Shown here one piece after another: positions 43,077 through 52,321 of a DNA stretch of 53,463 nucleotides. This DNA is from Phycisphaerales bacterium. Lineage in GTDB: Bacteria; Planctomycetota; Phycisphaerae; Phycisphaerales; SM1A02. The DNA is taken from the NCBI GenBank assembly GCA_022446905.1, contig JAKVBT010000007.1:16207-69669 (forward strand). The letters run 5' to 3'. Both the position numbers and the translations under genes were made by a program. Position 1 is the first letter of the stretch. Every line of letters starts with the position of its first letter. The notes below the pieces were generated by a model. It was given only the letters and a program-made list of their open reading frames with translations. It was not told the DNA's origin and made no database searches.

Positions 43077-45680
43077 ATGACCGACGAAGCACGTCCCACG
43101 GAAGGGGATGAACAACCCAATATTGGTCAAGTGATCGAACAGCGCGTCGATCAGGAACTGCACAACAGCTACCTGACCTACGCCATGTCGACCATCACGG
43201 ATCGCGCTCTGCCTGATGTTCGCGATGGACTCAAGCCATCGCAACGACGCATTCTCGTTGCCATGCATGACCTCAATCTTTCTCCTGGCCGCAAACATCG
43301 AAAGTGCGCCAAAATCTCTGGTGATACTTCCGGCAACTATCACCCGCACGGCGAGTCTGTCATTTACCCAACGCTGGTGAATCTTGGACAGGATTGGAAG
43401 ATGCGGGTCCCCCTGATCGACAAGCAGGGCAACTTTGGATCCATCGACGGTGACCCACCAGCAGCCATGCGATACACAGAAGCACGATTCACGCAAGCTG
43501 CGGTGGAAATGCTTCAAGACATCAAGCTCGACACTGTTGACTTCATCACCAACTACGATGAAACACGAAGTGAACCAACGGTCTTGCCGTCACGCTTTCC
43601 AAATCTCCTTGTAAATGGATCCAGTGGCATCGCCGTTGGCATGTCGTGCTCGATGCCGCCACATAACGTGACGGAGATCTGCAACGCCATCATTAAAGTC
43701 ATCGACGAGCCAGAGATTGACTTGGCTGGCCTGCTCGCAATCATTCCTGGGCCGGACTTCCCAACCGGTGGCGTGATTGCAGGCCGGCGTGGTATCGCCG
43801 ATGCCTACGCCACCGGCCGTGGCCGGGTCATCGTTCGTGGCAAGGTGCATCAGGAAGAAATCAACGGCCGAACGTGCTTGGTGATCGACGAGATCCCGTA
43901 TCAGGTTGTGCAGAACAATTTGATTGATCGCATGGTTGATGCCACCAAGAACGACCGCATCCAAGGCATTGCGGACATCAAGAACTTTTCTGGCAAGAAG
44001 CACCGCACTCGAATTGTCGTGCAACTCAAACGAGGCGCGGACCCCGATGTAGTCGAACGGCAGATGTATCAATACACGCCGCTGCAGAGCACCGTCTCCA
44101 TCATCAACATCGCGCTGGACCGTGGGCGTCCTCGGACCATGGGCCTTCGCCGCCTGATTGATTGTTTCATCGACCACCGCCGCGAGGTTGTTCGCCGCCG
44201 AACTGAGCACCTGTTGCGCGAAGCCCGCAAGCAGGCCCACCGACTCGAAGGCCTGATCATGGCCGTGTGCGATATTGACGAAGTCATCGCATTGATCCGC
44301 TCATGTCGCACACGAGAAGATGCCATCAACAAATTGATGGACCGTCAATTCGTCATTGCAGGTGACCACCCCTACGCTGCAATGATCCCATCCATGCTCA
44401 TGGAACGCTGCGTCGGAGAAGGCACTGCCTTGAGTCGCGTTCAAGCAGAGGCCATTGGAGCACTTCGCCTGATCCAACTTACTGGCCTTGAGATCGAGAA
44501 ACTTGTCGCCGAATATGCGGGACTTGTTGAGAAGATCGAGGGATATGAACTGATCCTCTCAGACGAGCAGCGGATCCTTGACATGATTCGCGAAGATTGT
44601 GTTGATATTCGCGACGCCTATGGCACAGAACGCAAGACCGGCATCGAAGACAGTGAGGTTGATGACTACAACATCGGCGATCTGATTCCAGAACACCATG
44701 TTGTTGTCACAGTGACTCACAAGGGCTACATCAAGCGGCTTCCGACTGAGACCTATCGCGAGCAACAGCGTGGTGGCCGTGGTGTCAAGAGTGGCACCAT
44801 TGCTGAAGATGACTTCACAGAACTGCTCTTCACCGCGAACTCCCATGATGATTTGCTGTGCTTCACAAACCTTGGGCGTGTCTTTAAGTTGAAGGTTTGG
44901 CAAATTCCCGAAGCGGCTCGCACAGCCAAGGGTCGAGCGATCATCAATCTCATCCGCCTTAAAGATGATGAAGGTGTTGTGGCATGCCTGCCCATCGACG
45001 ATTTCCAGAAGCCAGATGCCTTCCTATTGTTTGCCACCCGCTCAGGTCGGGTCAAGCGAACTGCACTCAAGGACTATCAGAACATCAATGTCGCTGGCAT
45101 CAATGCCATCAATCTCCGCGACAGTGATGACCTCGTGCGCGTGGTCGCCACATGCGGCGAAGATCATGTCATTCTTGCCACTGCTACCGGCATGTCCATC
45201 CGCTTCTGTGAGTCAGATGCTCGCGCGATGGGACGTGTTGCGTCAGGCGTCAAAGGGATTGATTTAAGTGAGGGCGATGAGGTGGTCGGCCTAGTGGTGG
45301 CACGCGAACACTCTGATCTGCTCACGGTCACTGAAAATGGTTATGGAAAACGTACTGACATGACCGAGTACCTGGTCCGGAGCGAGGACGGCTCCACCCG
45401 TCCGCAATCGCGGGGCGGCAAAGGCCGACGGGACATCAAAACATCTGGGCGAAACGGGCGTGTCGTGTCAATCCGTTGCGTGACTGACTCCGATGGCATG
45501 GTGCTCGCAAGTGAAGGCGGTATGCTGGTACGCATCCCAGCAGCATCCATCAGTCGCGTTGGACGAAACACGATGGGTGTCCGACTGGTCAATCTGAAAT
45601 CCGGCGACCATGTTGTCGCCGCGGCAAAGATCGTTGATGACGATCCTGAGTCAAACAACCCGGACGAGCAGGCCATCTGA
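43077..45680 (+). CDS. gyrA: DNA gyrase subunit A
   Basis: GyrA forms the DNA-cleaving core of gyrase, which adds negative supercoils with ATP and GyrB. The 867-aa protein has catalytic Y133 in AAMRYTEARFTQ and the C-terminal beta-pinwheel with the GyrA box QQRGGRG (about 562), which distinguishes it from ParC. In the quinolone-binding helix YHPHGESVIYPT, S94 matches E. coli S83 and P98 stands in place of D87. GAGGA precedes ATG 43077 by about ten bases, and a TACAAT at 42999-43004 is a possible -10. Nine C residues in a row lie at 43041-43049. gyrB is not in the window. Confidence 0.96.
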   Translation: MTDEARPTEGDEQPNIGQVIEQRVDQELHNSYLTYAMSTITDRALPDVRDGLKPSQRRILVAMHDLNLSPGRKHRKCAKISGDTSGNYHPHGESVIYPTLVNLGQDWKMRVPLIDKQGNFGSIDGDPPAAMRYTEARFTQAAVEMLQDIKLDTVDFITNYDETRSEPTVLPSRFPNLLVNGSSGIAVGMSCSMPPHNVTEICNAIIKVIDEPEIDLAGLLAIIPGPDFPTGGVIAGRRGIADAYATGRGRVIVRGKVHQEEINGRTCLVIDEIPYQVVQNNLIDRMVDATKNDRIQGIADIKNFSGKKHRTRIVVQLKRGADPDVVERQMYQYTPLQSTVSIINIALDRGRPRTMGLRRLIDCFIDHRREVVRRRTEHLLREARKQAHRLEGLIMAVCDIDEVIALIRSCRTREDAINKLMDRQFVIAGDHPYAAMIPSMLMERCVGEGTALSRVQAEAIGALRLIQLTGLEIEKLVAEYAGLVEKIEGYELILSDEQRILDMIREDCVDIRDAYGTERKTGIEDSEVDDYNIGDLIPEHHVVVTVTHKGYIKRLPTETYREQQRGGRGVKSGTIAEDDFTELLFTANSHDDLLCFTNLGRVFKLKVWQIPEAARTAKGRAIINLIRLKDDEGVVACLPIDDFQKPDAFLLFATRSGRVKRTALKDYQNINVAGINAINLRDSDDLVRVVATCGEDHVILATATGMSIRFCESDARAMGRVASGVKGIDLSEGDEVVGLVVAREHSDLLTVTENGYGKRTDMTEYLVRSEDGSTRPQSRGGKGRRDIKTSGRNGRVVSIRCVTDSDGMVLASEGGMLVRIPAASISRVGRNTMGVRLVNLKSGDHVVAAAKIVDDDPESNNPDEQAI

Positions 45681-45708
45681 CTCGCCCGATCCCGGAGGCC
45701 CACTGGCC

Positions 45709-46077
45709 ATGCCGATCAAGCCCTGGTCCGACAACATCACCATCGCCGAGCTCAACGACGAACCCCTTTTCTCTGAGGACATGGATGCGTTGGTCGACCG
45801 GATCGAGGAACTTCGCAACGACGGAGACGATCTGGTGCCACATGTGATTGTTGACCTGCAGAATGTGGGCACGGTCAACTCCTCCAATCTTGGAAGTCTT
45901 CTCCGCATCCGCAAAATGCTGGATGCTGTTAACCGCCGACTGATGATCTGTTCTGTGAACGATTCGATCTGGTCAGCCATGATTGCCACAGGACTGGACC
46001 GCATCTTTTCCTTTGCCCAGGACGTGACGACCTCGCTGGCCGAGATACAACTTGGCATCAGCCCGGACCAGAACTGA
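45709..46077 (+). CDS. STAS-domain protein (anti-sigma factor antagonist type)
   Basis: A 122-aa single STAS domain, like SpoIIAA. It has VIVDLQNVGTVNSSNLGSLL, where the serine pair occupies the place of the phosphorylated serine in DSSGLG, then RRLMICSVNDSIWSAM and the final helix. Such proteins act in partner-switching pathways with a kinase and anti-sigma factor, neither of which is next to it. GGAGG at 45694-45698 is ten bases from ATG 45709. An ExbD gene begins one base after its stop. Confidence 0.87.
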   Translation: MPIKPWSDNITIAELNDEPLFSEDMDALVDRIEELRNDGDDLVPHVIVDLQNVGTVNSSNLGSLLRIRKMLDAVNRRLMICSVNDSIWSAMIATGLDRIFSFAQDVTTSLAEIQLGISPDQN

Positions 46078-46078
46078 C

Positions 46079-46507
46079 ATGCTGCGGCTTCGTCGATCAG
46101 AGCCTCAGATCAGCATCGAGCTGATGCCACTGATTGATGTCATCTTTCTGATCCTCACCTTCTTCGTCTACGCCATGGTCATGATGGTGCGCATCGACAT
46201 GCTTCCGGTGCCACTGGAGTCATATGCCTCCGGCGAGTCGCCTGACCCAAAGCCTGCGCTGGCTGTGACACTGCGCCTTGATGGAGGGGTCTATGTCGGG
46301 CAGGATCTGACGGGACTCAACGACATGATTGGGGCAATTGAGAAAGCGCAAGTGGCCGATCCAGAACTAGTGGTCTATCTCGTGCTTGAAGATGGAGATG
46401 GCACGCTAGACCGAGGTCCACTGCTCACTGCTGCATGGGACCAGTTGCATCGAGCGGGCATCGACATCCAACTCGTGGGAGCCCCATCAGTGGAATCGGC
46501 TCCATGA
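46079..46507 (+). CDS. ExbD/TolR family biopolymer transport protein
   Basis: A 142-aa protein with a short cytoplasmic start, one membrane helix (LMPLIDVIFLILTFFVYAM) containing the conserved aspartate that carries protons, and a periplasmic domain (VTLRLDGGVYVGQDL, ELVVYLVLEDG). ExbD works with ExbB to power TonB-type transport, but no ExbB lies in this window. ATG 46079 is one base beyond the STAS stop and the end overlaps the next gene as ATGA. Confidence 0.88.
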   Translation: MLRLRRSEPQISIELMPLIDVIFLILTFFVYAMVMMVRIDMLPVPLESYASGESPDPKPALAVTLRLDGGVYVGQDLTGLNDMIGAIEKAQVADPELVVYLVLEDGDGTLDRGPLLTAAWDQLHRAGIDIQLVGAPSVESAP

Positions 46508-47643
46508 ACTCGGATGAGAAGCGACTTGGCGCTGGGATGATCGCCTCAGTGTTCCTCAATGGATTACTCATCATTCCAATCACGGCATCAGTGGTATCGC
46601 CACGAAGTCAGGAGGCGACTGCTGCTCAGGCCGCGCAGGCCCCAGACTTTGAGCCACCTCCTCCACCACCAGATGAGGTCAAACTTGGCATTGAGGAGTC
46701 GGATGCATCCACGCTGACTTGGGTGGGCTATGAACAGTACCTCGAACATATGGCGAGGCTTGCGGATGTAGAGCAAGCACAATTCACGATCAGTGGCGCA
46801 GCTGATGGTGGTGGCGGTCAACCCGAACCACCTGCGCAGCAGCAGCCTGAAAGTGTGCCGCAGGAAGTGCCTGTTGAGCAGCCAACGGACGCCACACCAA
46901 CAGAACAGGCTGCACCTCCAGCTGTCGCCCCGTCCCCTGTTGAGGCTCCGCTCCAGCCTGATTCTGAGGCCCCCGTAACGACTGAACAACCTCAACCAAC
47001 TGAGATACCCAGTCCCGCCCCCAAACCAACACCAACACCGCAACCGAATCCCACCAAGGACGCCGAGCCACAACCAGAGACGCCGGCAGCCAAGCCCGTC
47101 GAAGAAACCTCACCACAACCACCAAAGCCACCAACGCCTGCACAACCAACCCAGCCCACACCCAACGGTGGTGATGCTGCGCCACAACCTGGCCCGCCAT
47201 CGGACACGCCTGGGCCGCAAGCGGTTGGCGCTGATGATCGACCTCCCAATCCAGACGCGTCAGATCGAGAATCTGATGCCACTGCGACAGTGGAACTGGC
47301 AATCAAGAGGCTCGGGCGTCCAGTGGCCGCCCAGGGGCTCCGCGTTCGCACCCACCGTCCAAGATTGACGGCCTTCCAGGAATTGCAGTTTCGACAGATT
47401 GCACTGGTTGCCAAAATTGATTTTGATGCTCGTGGGAAGCCACGCCGAGTCTTCATCGGCAAGCCAGATCCACGTCCAGGTCATACGGGGCGAATGCGTT
47501 GGTTCCCTGGCCCTGCAGGCCTCACGAAAATTGAAGAAATCGTTCAAACGTCTTTGTTTCGCTGGAGCGCGACAGGCAAATCCCTCAAGGAACTCGGACC
47601 GGATGACACGGTGCCCATCATCTTCCGGCTGACCTATAACTAG
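46504..47643 (+). CDS. TonB-like proline-rich energy transducer
   Basis: A 379-aa protein with one N-terminal membrane helix (MIASVFLNGLLIIPITASVV), then a long proline/glutamine/threonine-rich spacer (about 45-265) that could span the periplasm, and a C-terminal domain of about 100 residues (RLTAFQELQFRQIALVAKID, then VPIIFRLTYN). The spacer is typical of TonB; the C-terminal sequence is divergent but ends in a similar final strand. It overlaps the ExbD gene by four bases (ATGA). Proline runs such as PPPPPPDE would need EF-P or similar help in translation. Confidence 0.72.
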   Translation: MNSDEKRLGAGMIASVFLNGLLIIPITASVVSPRSQEATAAQAAQAPDFEPPPPPPDEVKLGIEESDASTLTWVGYEQYLEHMARLADVEQAQFTISGAADGGGGQPEPPAQQQPESVPQEVPVEQPTDATPTEQAAPPAVAPSPVEAPLQPDSEAPVTTEQPQPTEIPSPAPKPTPTPQPNPTKDAEPQPETPAAKPVEETSPQPPKPPTPAQPTQPTPNGGDAAPQPGPPSDTPGPQAVGADDRPPNPDASDRESDATATVELAIKRLGRPVAAQGLRVRTHRPRLTAFQELQFRQIALVAKIDFDARGKPRRVFIGKPDPRPGHTGRMRWFPGPAGLTKIEEIVQTSLFRWSATGKSLKELGPDDTVPIIFRLTYN

Positions 47644-47699
47644 GTGCTTCCTCGATCGCAGCCTGCTGTCCGACACCTGGCTCACTACGATATTGACCC

Positions 47700-48491
47700 A
47701 TGAAGATTCTGCTGACCAATGATGACGGCATCCACGCCCCCGGCATTGTGTCCCTGCACAGCGCGATTCATGATCTAGGCGATGTCTGGACAGCAGCGCC
47801 ACTAACGGTACAGAGCGCTTCCGGACACGGGATTACCTACACCGATCCACTGATGGTCGAACAGGTCCAGGTCACGCCTGACTTTGGTGGCATGGCCGTC
47901 GATGGTCGTCCCGCGGACTGTGTCAAACTCGCCATCCGCAACCTGTGGCCGGAGTCATTTGGTGAAGGCGCGCGACCCGATCTCACCATCAGTGGTATGA
48001 ACAGCGGAGCCAATGCCGGCATCAACATTCTGTATTCCGGCACTGTGGCCGCCGCAATTGAATCGGCCTTTCTTGGCGTGCCATCGATCGCCGTCAGTCT
48101 CTATCTTCGTGATCGCAGCAAGATCCAATGGGATCGTGCGGCAGCGATGGCGAGAAATGTGATTGGTCGAATTCTCACAACCCGCGATCTTGACCCCCAT
48201 GAGGTGCTCAACGTCAACATCCCGCCCGTGGAATCTCCGGATGCTGAGATGCCTCCCATTCGTGTTGTTGAAATGAATGCGGCGCCACTCAAGGAAGGAT
48301 TCGAGCGGCGCATCAGCCCCGCCGGGCAGGTCTACTACTGGGCATCCGGGGAGGGCATGCAATTCACCAGCACTACTTCTGGTTCAGATGTTGACGCCCT
48401 GTACTCCGGCAATATCACAGTGACACCACTTTCGTACATGATGACCGATGACGACCGTGTCTTGGAATGGCGTGAAGCACTGACCGATTGA
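47700..48491 (+). CDS. surE: 5'/3'-nucleotidase SurE
   Basis: SurE is a metal-dependent phosphatase acting on nucleoside monophosphates and short polyphosphate. The 263-aa protein has the metal ligands D8 and D9 in LLTNDDGIHAPG, S39/S41 in APLTVQSASGHGIT, and N in ISGMNSGANAGINILYSGT. Its stop is one base from the stop of the converging glycosyltransferase. The ATG at 47700 has no strong ribosome site. Confidence 0.93.
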   Translation: MKILLTNDDGIHAPGIVSLHSAIHDLGDVWTAAPLTVQSASGHGITYTDPLMVEQVQVTPDFGGMAVDGRPADCVKLAIRNLWPESFGEGARPDLTISGMNSGANAGINILYSGTVAAAIESAFLGVPSIAVSLYLRDRSKIQWDRAAAMARNVIGRILTTRDLDPHEVLNVNIPPVESPDAEMPPIRVVEMNAAPLKEGFERRISPAGQVYYWASGEGMQFTSTTSGSDVDALYSGNITVTPLSYMMTDDDRVLEWREALTD

Positions 48492-48492
48492 G

Positions 48493-49695
48493 TCATCCCC
48501 TCGGCCGAAGTACATATTCGCGACCGCCCCACTTGACTGCCTCGCCTTGTCGAAGCGCTCGAATCGCCCATCGCATGAATCCGAATACGTGCCACGCGCC
48601 AACTGGATAGAAAATCACCGTCCAAATTGGCTGCTTGGCGATCGCGTAACACCATGCAATGACGACACTCTGCGCCGCCAAACCGGCCACACCACACCAC
48701 AATGCAACTTGCGCAGCCACATTCGAATTTCTAGACAAAATCACGCCAACCACGATGGCGGCAATGCAGATTGCTGGCAGCAGCCACCCGACCACCAATT
48801 GTCGCGCTGCTTGCTTTCTCAACAACTTAATGGTGCGATTGGTCGCCTCAAGAAAGATGCGCATCCAGCCACGACGAAACGCTTCAAAGTCTCCATACAT
48901 GGAACATTCCAACAATCCGTCACTACGAAGAATGTTGACACGCCCCCCCTCACGATGCACCAGCCTGCGGGCAAATGCAATGTCCTCAAGAAGATCATCT
49001 TTGACCGCATTGTGACCATCAATACGTTCGTACCAATCGCGACTGAACATCATGAACTGCCCATTAGCAAATGCACGTCCAGAACCTTCACGATTTACAC
49101 GGTCTGGCGGAAAGAGGCCCATGAGCGCCATACTCGCAACCGGTTGCGTGGTCCGTTCAAACCAGTGATTGCATGTCAGGTCTGTCAATAGGCTGAGCAT
49201 TGCCAGATCGCGACGATCTAACTCGGCCACAGAAGCGCGAATGAGATCAGGCGATGCCTTCGTGTCAGCATCAATAAACGCCAAAATATCCCCCTTGGCA
49301 TGCTGAGCCCCCACTCGGACAGCATGGCACTTTCCTGCCCACTGGGGCGGACAGGACTCATTGCGAATGAGCTTAAGTCGATCATCTTGGGATGCGAGAT
49401 CATGAAGAATCGCCTCGGTGTCGTCTGTACAACGGTCCGCCACGACAATGACTTCAAGATCATCCCAGTGTTGCGACAACATAGATTGCACACAGGTTCG
49501 GATAATCCGATCCTCATTATGCGCAGGAATGACAATGCTGACAGAGCGCTGATTTGGAGTGGAATCTAGGCCACGACGCAGCGAAAAACCGCTGGCCATC
49601 ATCCGCGCGATTCGACCGGCAAACAATGTCCAGAACAGCGCATTAAGCCCCGCCGACAGACCCAAGACCCACGCAATGACCACCAATGACGACAT
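48493..49695 (-). CDS. Family 2 glycosyltransferase with membrane helices (HpnB/CrtQ-like), second copy
   Basis: A 400-aa membrane glycosyltransferase with an N-terminal helix (VVIAWVLGLSAGLNALFW), a GT-A domain (SIVIPAHNEDRIIRTCVQ, VIVVADRCTDDTEAIL, DxD in LAFIDADTKA) and three C-terminal helices (about 280-375). It is related to the enzyme at 27114-28289 in layout and motifs (PxWxGKxHA). Substrate unknown; the HpnB/CrtQ group acts on lipids. ATG 49695 overlaps the alternative start of the divergent nnrE gene, so one of the two starts may be wrong. Confidence 0.85.
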   Translation of the reverse strand: MSSLVVIAWVLGLSAGLNALFWTLFAGRIARMMASGFSLRRGLDSTPNQRSVSIVIPAHNEDRIIRTCVQSMLSQHWDDLEVIVVADRCTDDTEAILHDLASQDDRLKLIRNESCPPQWAGKCHAVRVGAQHAKGDILAFIDADTKASPDLIRASVAELDRRDLAMLSLLTDLTCNHWFERTTQPVASMALMGLFPPDRVNREGSGRAFANGQFMMFSRDWYERIDGHNAVKDDLLEDIAFARRLVHREGGRVNILRSDGLLECSMYGDFEAFRRGWMRIFLEATNRTIKLLRKQAARQLVVGWLLPAICIAAIVVGVILSRNSNVAAQVALWCGVAGLAAQSVVIAWCYAIAKQPIWTVIFYPVGAWHVFGFMRWAIRALRQGEAVKWGGREYVLRPRG

Positions 49696-49753
49696 GGCTA
49701 CCGATGGTATCGCCCTACTCGCCGGAAGGCGGCTTGATCCATACCATCAGGAC

Positions 49754-50431
49754 ATGGCATTGATTCCTTGTAACCAAGTTCGCGTCTTTGACCGCGACGC
49801 CATGCGCCTGCTCGATGCCAGGTGCATTGCTGAATACGGCATTCCAGGAATCGTCCTCATGGAAAATGCAGCTGTGGGAGCTGTCGAGATTGCGCTGAGC
49901 ATGACTGAACCCAATGGCCGCATGGCCATCGTCTGTGGCCGAGGCAATAACGGCGGTGACGGGTGGGCCATGGCGAGGCATCTATGCAATCAGGGGCGGG
50001 CTGTCTGTGTCATAGAAGTCGCAGTTCCCGATCCCGAAAGTGACGCAGGCATTCATCGAGCAATTGCGCTGGCCATGGAGATCCCTGTCACTGACAATCT
50101 CAAAGATATGTGTAGCGCAGACTGCATCATCGACGCAATGCTGGGTACTGGACTAGACCGCGATGTTCAGGACCATCTGCTCACCACCATTGAATGCATC
50201 AACGCCTGTCAGACGCCGGTTCTGGCCATTGATATCCCATCAGGATTGCATGCTGATCGAGGTACTCCCATGCCCGACGCAGTGCGCGCCACCACCACAG
50301 CCACCATGGGAGGATGGAAACTGGGATTTGAGCAACCCAATGCCAGTATCTATACGGGCAAGATCGAGACCGTCGACATTGGCGCTCCGCGCATCCTGTC
50401 TGACAAGCTGGGGCGGTCACGAAATACCTGA
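49754..50431 (+). CDS. nnrE: NAD(P)H-hydrate epimerase (YjeF N-terminal type)
   Basis: The enzyme epimerises damaged NAD(P)HX so that a dehydratase can repair it. From ATG 49754 the 225-aa product matches the family N terminus (QVRVFDRDAMRLLDARCIAE, YGIPGIVLMENAA) and has CGRGNNGGDGWAMARHL, DAMLGTGLDR and ALDIPSGL-like LAIDIPSGLHAD. The C-terminal kinase-like dehydratase domain found in fused forms is absent. An upstream in-frame ATG at 49694 would overlap the divergent glycosyltransferase start and is not preferred. Confidence 0.9.
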   Translation: MALIPCNQVRVFDRDAMRLLDARCIAEYGIPGIVLMENAAVGAVEIALSMTEPNGRMAIVCGRGNNGGDGWAMARHLCNQGRAVCVIEVAVPDPESDAGIHRAIALAMEIPVTDNLKDMCSADCIIDAMLGTGLDRDVQDHLLTTIECINACQTPVLAIDIPSGLHADRGTPMPDAVRATTTATMGGWKLGFEQPNASIYTGKIETVDIGAPRILSDKLGRSRNT

Positions 50432-50455
50432 CAGACCTATCATGGTCAACGCCCG

Positions 50456-52321
50456 ATGTATCAACCACTCCTGACCAGTCGGTACCTCTCAACCCGCCTG
50501 ATCCCGCTGCTTGCGGTGCTGGCAGTTGCGCTGTGTGTCGCGCTGGTCATCGTAGTGGTCTCAGTCATGACCGGCTTCTTGGACATGGTGCGAACCTCAG
50601 GTCGGACACTCATGGGTGATGTCGTGGTGAGCTATCCCATTCGAGGCATTCCACACTACGAAGAGCTGATTGAAGAAATTCGAGCATTGCCAGAAGCTGT
50701 TGAAGCAACGCCCGTGGTCGACACATGGGGACTGCTCCGCATGCCGTACCCGGCAGGTGATGCCAAGGAGAGCGAGCAGGTTCAAATCTGGGGAATTGAT
50801 CCTTCCTCCTTTTCAACGGTCACGGGGTTTGGGGACACTCTGGAGTGGACAAGTGTCCCGGACGATTCAGCGGGGTTACTACAAACTCGCTTGATTCGCG
50901 CGCATGCCGAAGAACTCGCTGCCACATTGGACGCATCTGCACATGTGGCATTACTTCGCGCTACCGATCAAGGTGAACTTGATGAGCTTGATGAAACGAC
51001 AATCCAAAACCTCGCTTCCCAGCGCCCTGTTGATGAGTGGGCTGTGCGACTGCGGTGGCTGGCAAATCGTCCTGACCTCGTCCAAGAAATCATCGGTGAG
51101 CAGGCATGGACTGACCTCAATGCCCGTGATCCGAGACTGCTCAGCAGCGAGGCCCTTGTCAATGATGGCCTGACCCTGCAGCGAAATGGGCGACCAGCCA
51201 TGGTCCCTGGACGTCATGTATCGAAAGCCAATATCCGTACCAGTGACGGCACCTATGAAATCCTGCAGAACGGCTACTGGTGGATGCCCGCATTTGAGGG
51301 CACCTTGACCACCATGCCCATCGACAGTCGTGGTGGGCTGCTTGAACCAGAAAGCATTGTGCTGCCCTTTGCCAATGAGTTCTCATCCGGTGTCTACCTG
51401 ATTGACAAGACCCGACTGATGGTGCCTTTGGACATCGTGCAGCGACTCACCCATCTCGATGAAGTGGAACTAGTCGATGAGGATGACCCAACTTTGGTCG
51501 TGGGGACAGCACCCGCCCGTGCCACGATGGTGCTAGTTCGCGCTGTTGATGGTGTGGACCCATTGGCTTTGCAAGCAGCGGTACATGAGGCCTACCAACG
51601 ATTCAGCCGCCAGACATACCCAGATGAGCAACCTCCAACACTCGAACTTGACCCAAGCCTTCGCATTCTGACTTGGGAACAGCAGAATGCGTCATTTATT
51701 GGTCCGATCGAGAAGGAACGGGAGTTGATGCGCACGCTCTTCTCAATCGTCTACCTCGTGTCCGGCGCGTTGATCGTGGCAATCTTCTGGGCCATCGTGT
51801 ACGAGAAGACCCGGGATATCGGCATTCTTCGAAGCATTGGCGCTTCACGTAGCGGGATCGTTTGGATCTTCCTTTTATACGGCCTGGCAGTTGGCGTTTT
51901 GGGCGCACTGCTCGGTGTGGGTCTTGGCTGGCTTGTGACATCCAACATGCCATCGATTCATGAAGGGCTCACAGACCCGCCACTGTGGCTTGGTGTCTTC
52001 CTGCTTGCAGCCGCTGGTTGCCTGCTGATTTGGTGCGTTGTGAAGTCACGTTCCGGCCGTTTGCTTCCGCTTCTATTGGGCAGCCTTGGCGTCCTTGTAC
52101 TCGGAGGTCTTGGCCTTGGTGAATTGTGGCTTCGACATGCTGGCGGCGTCATGCTCTGGGACCCCGCGGTGTACTACTTCACGGAAGTGCCCAGCAATGT
52201 GGACTGGCCTTCGGCTTGGATGTCTGCGGCAGGCGCGGCGATCTGTAGTGTGATCGCTGCAGCAATACCAGCTGCCCGAGCCGCGGATATTGATCCGGTA
52301 GGAGCGCTTCGCTATGAGTGA
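50456..52321 (+). CDS. FtsX-like ABC permease, LolC/LolE type
   Basis: A large (621 aa) permease of the MacB/LolCE group. It has a first membrane helix at about 15-40 (LLAVLAVALCVALVIVVVSV), a long periplasmic domain to about 430, then helices at about 435-460 (IVYLVSGALIVAIFWAIVY), 478-505, 530-550 and the last near 595. The motif EKTRDIGILRSIGASRSGI is the usual ATPase-coupling region, and it ends DPVGALRYE. An additional hydrophobic pair (about 540-565) is more than the four-helix norm. Together with the overlapping ATPase it would release lipoproteins from the inner membrane. The LolA chaperone is not visible. Confidence 0.88.
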   Translation: MYQPLLTSRYLSTRLIPLLAVLAVALCVALVIVVVSVMTGFLDMVRTSGRTLMGDVVVSYPIRGIPHYEELIEEIRALPEAVEATPVVDTWGLLRMPYPAGDAKESEQVQIWGIDPSSFSTVTGFGDTLEWTSVPDDSAGLLQTRLIRAHAEELAATLDASAHVALLRATDQGELDELDETTIQNLASQRPVDEWAVRLRWLANRPDLVQEIIGEQAWTDLNARDPRLLSSEALVNDGLTLQRNGRPAMVPGRHVSKANIRTSDGTYEILQNGYWWMPAFEGTLTTMPIDSRGGLLEPESIVLPFANEFSSGVYLIDKTRLMVPLDIVQRLTHLDEVELVDEDDPTLVVGTAPARATMVLVRAVDGVDPLALQAAVHEAYQRFSRQTYPDEQPPTLELDPSLRILTWEQQNASFIGPIEKERELMRTLFSIVYLVSGALIVAIFWAIVYEKTRDIGILRSIGASRSGIVWIFLLYGLAVGVLGALLGVGLGWLVTSNMPSIHEGLTDPPLWLGVFLLAAAGCLLIWCVVKSRSGRLLPLLLGSLGVLVLGGLGLGELWLRHAGGVMLWDPAVYYFTEVPSNVDWPSAWMSAAGAAICSVIAAAIPAARAADIDPVGALRYE

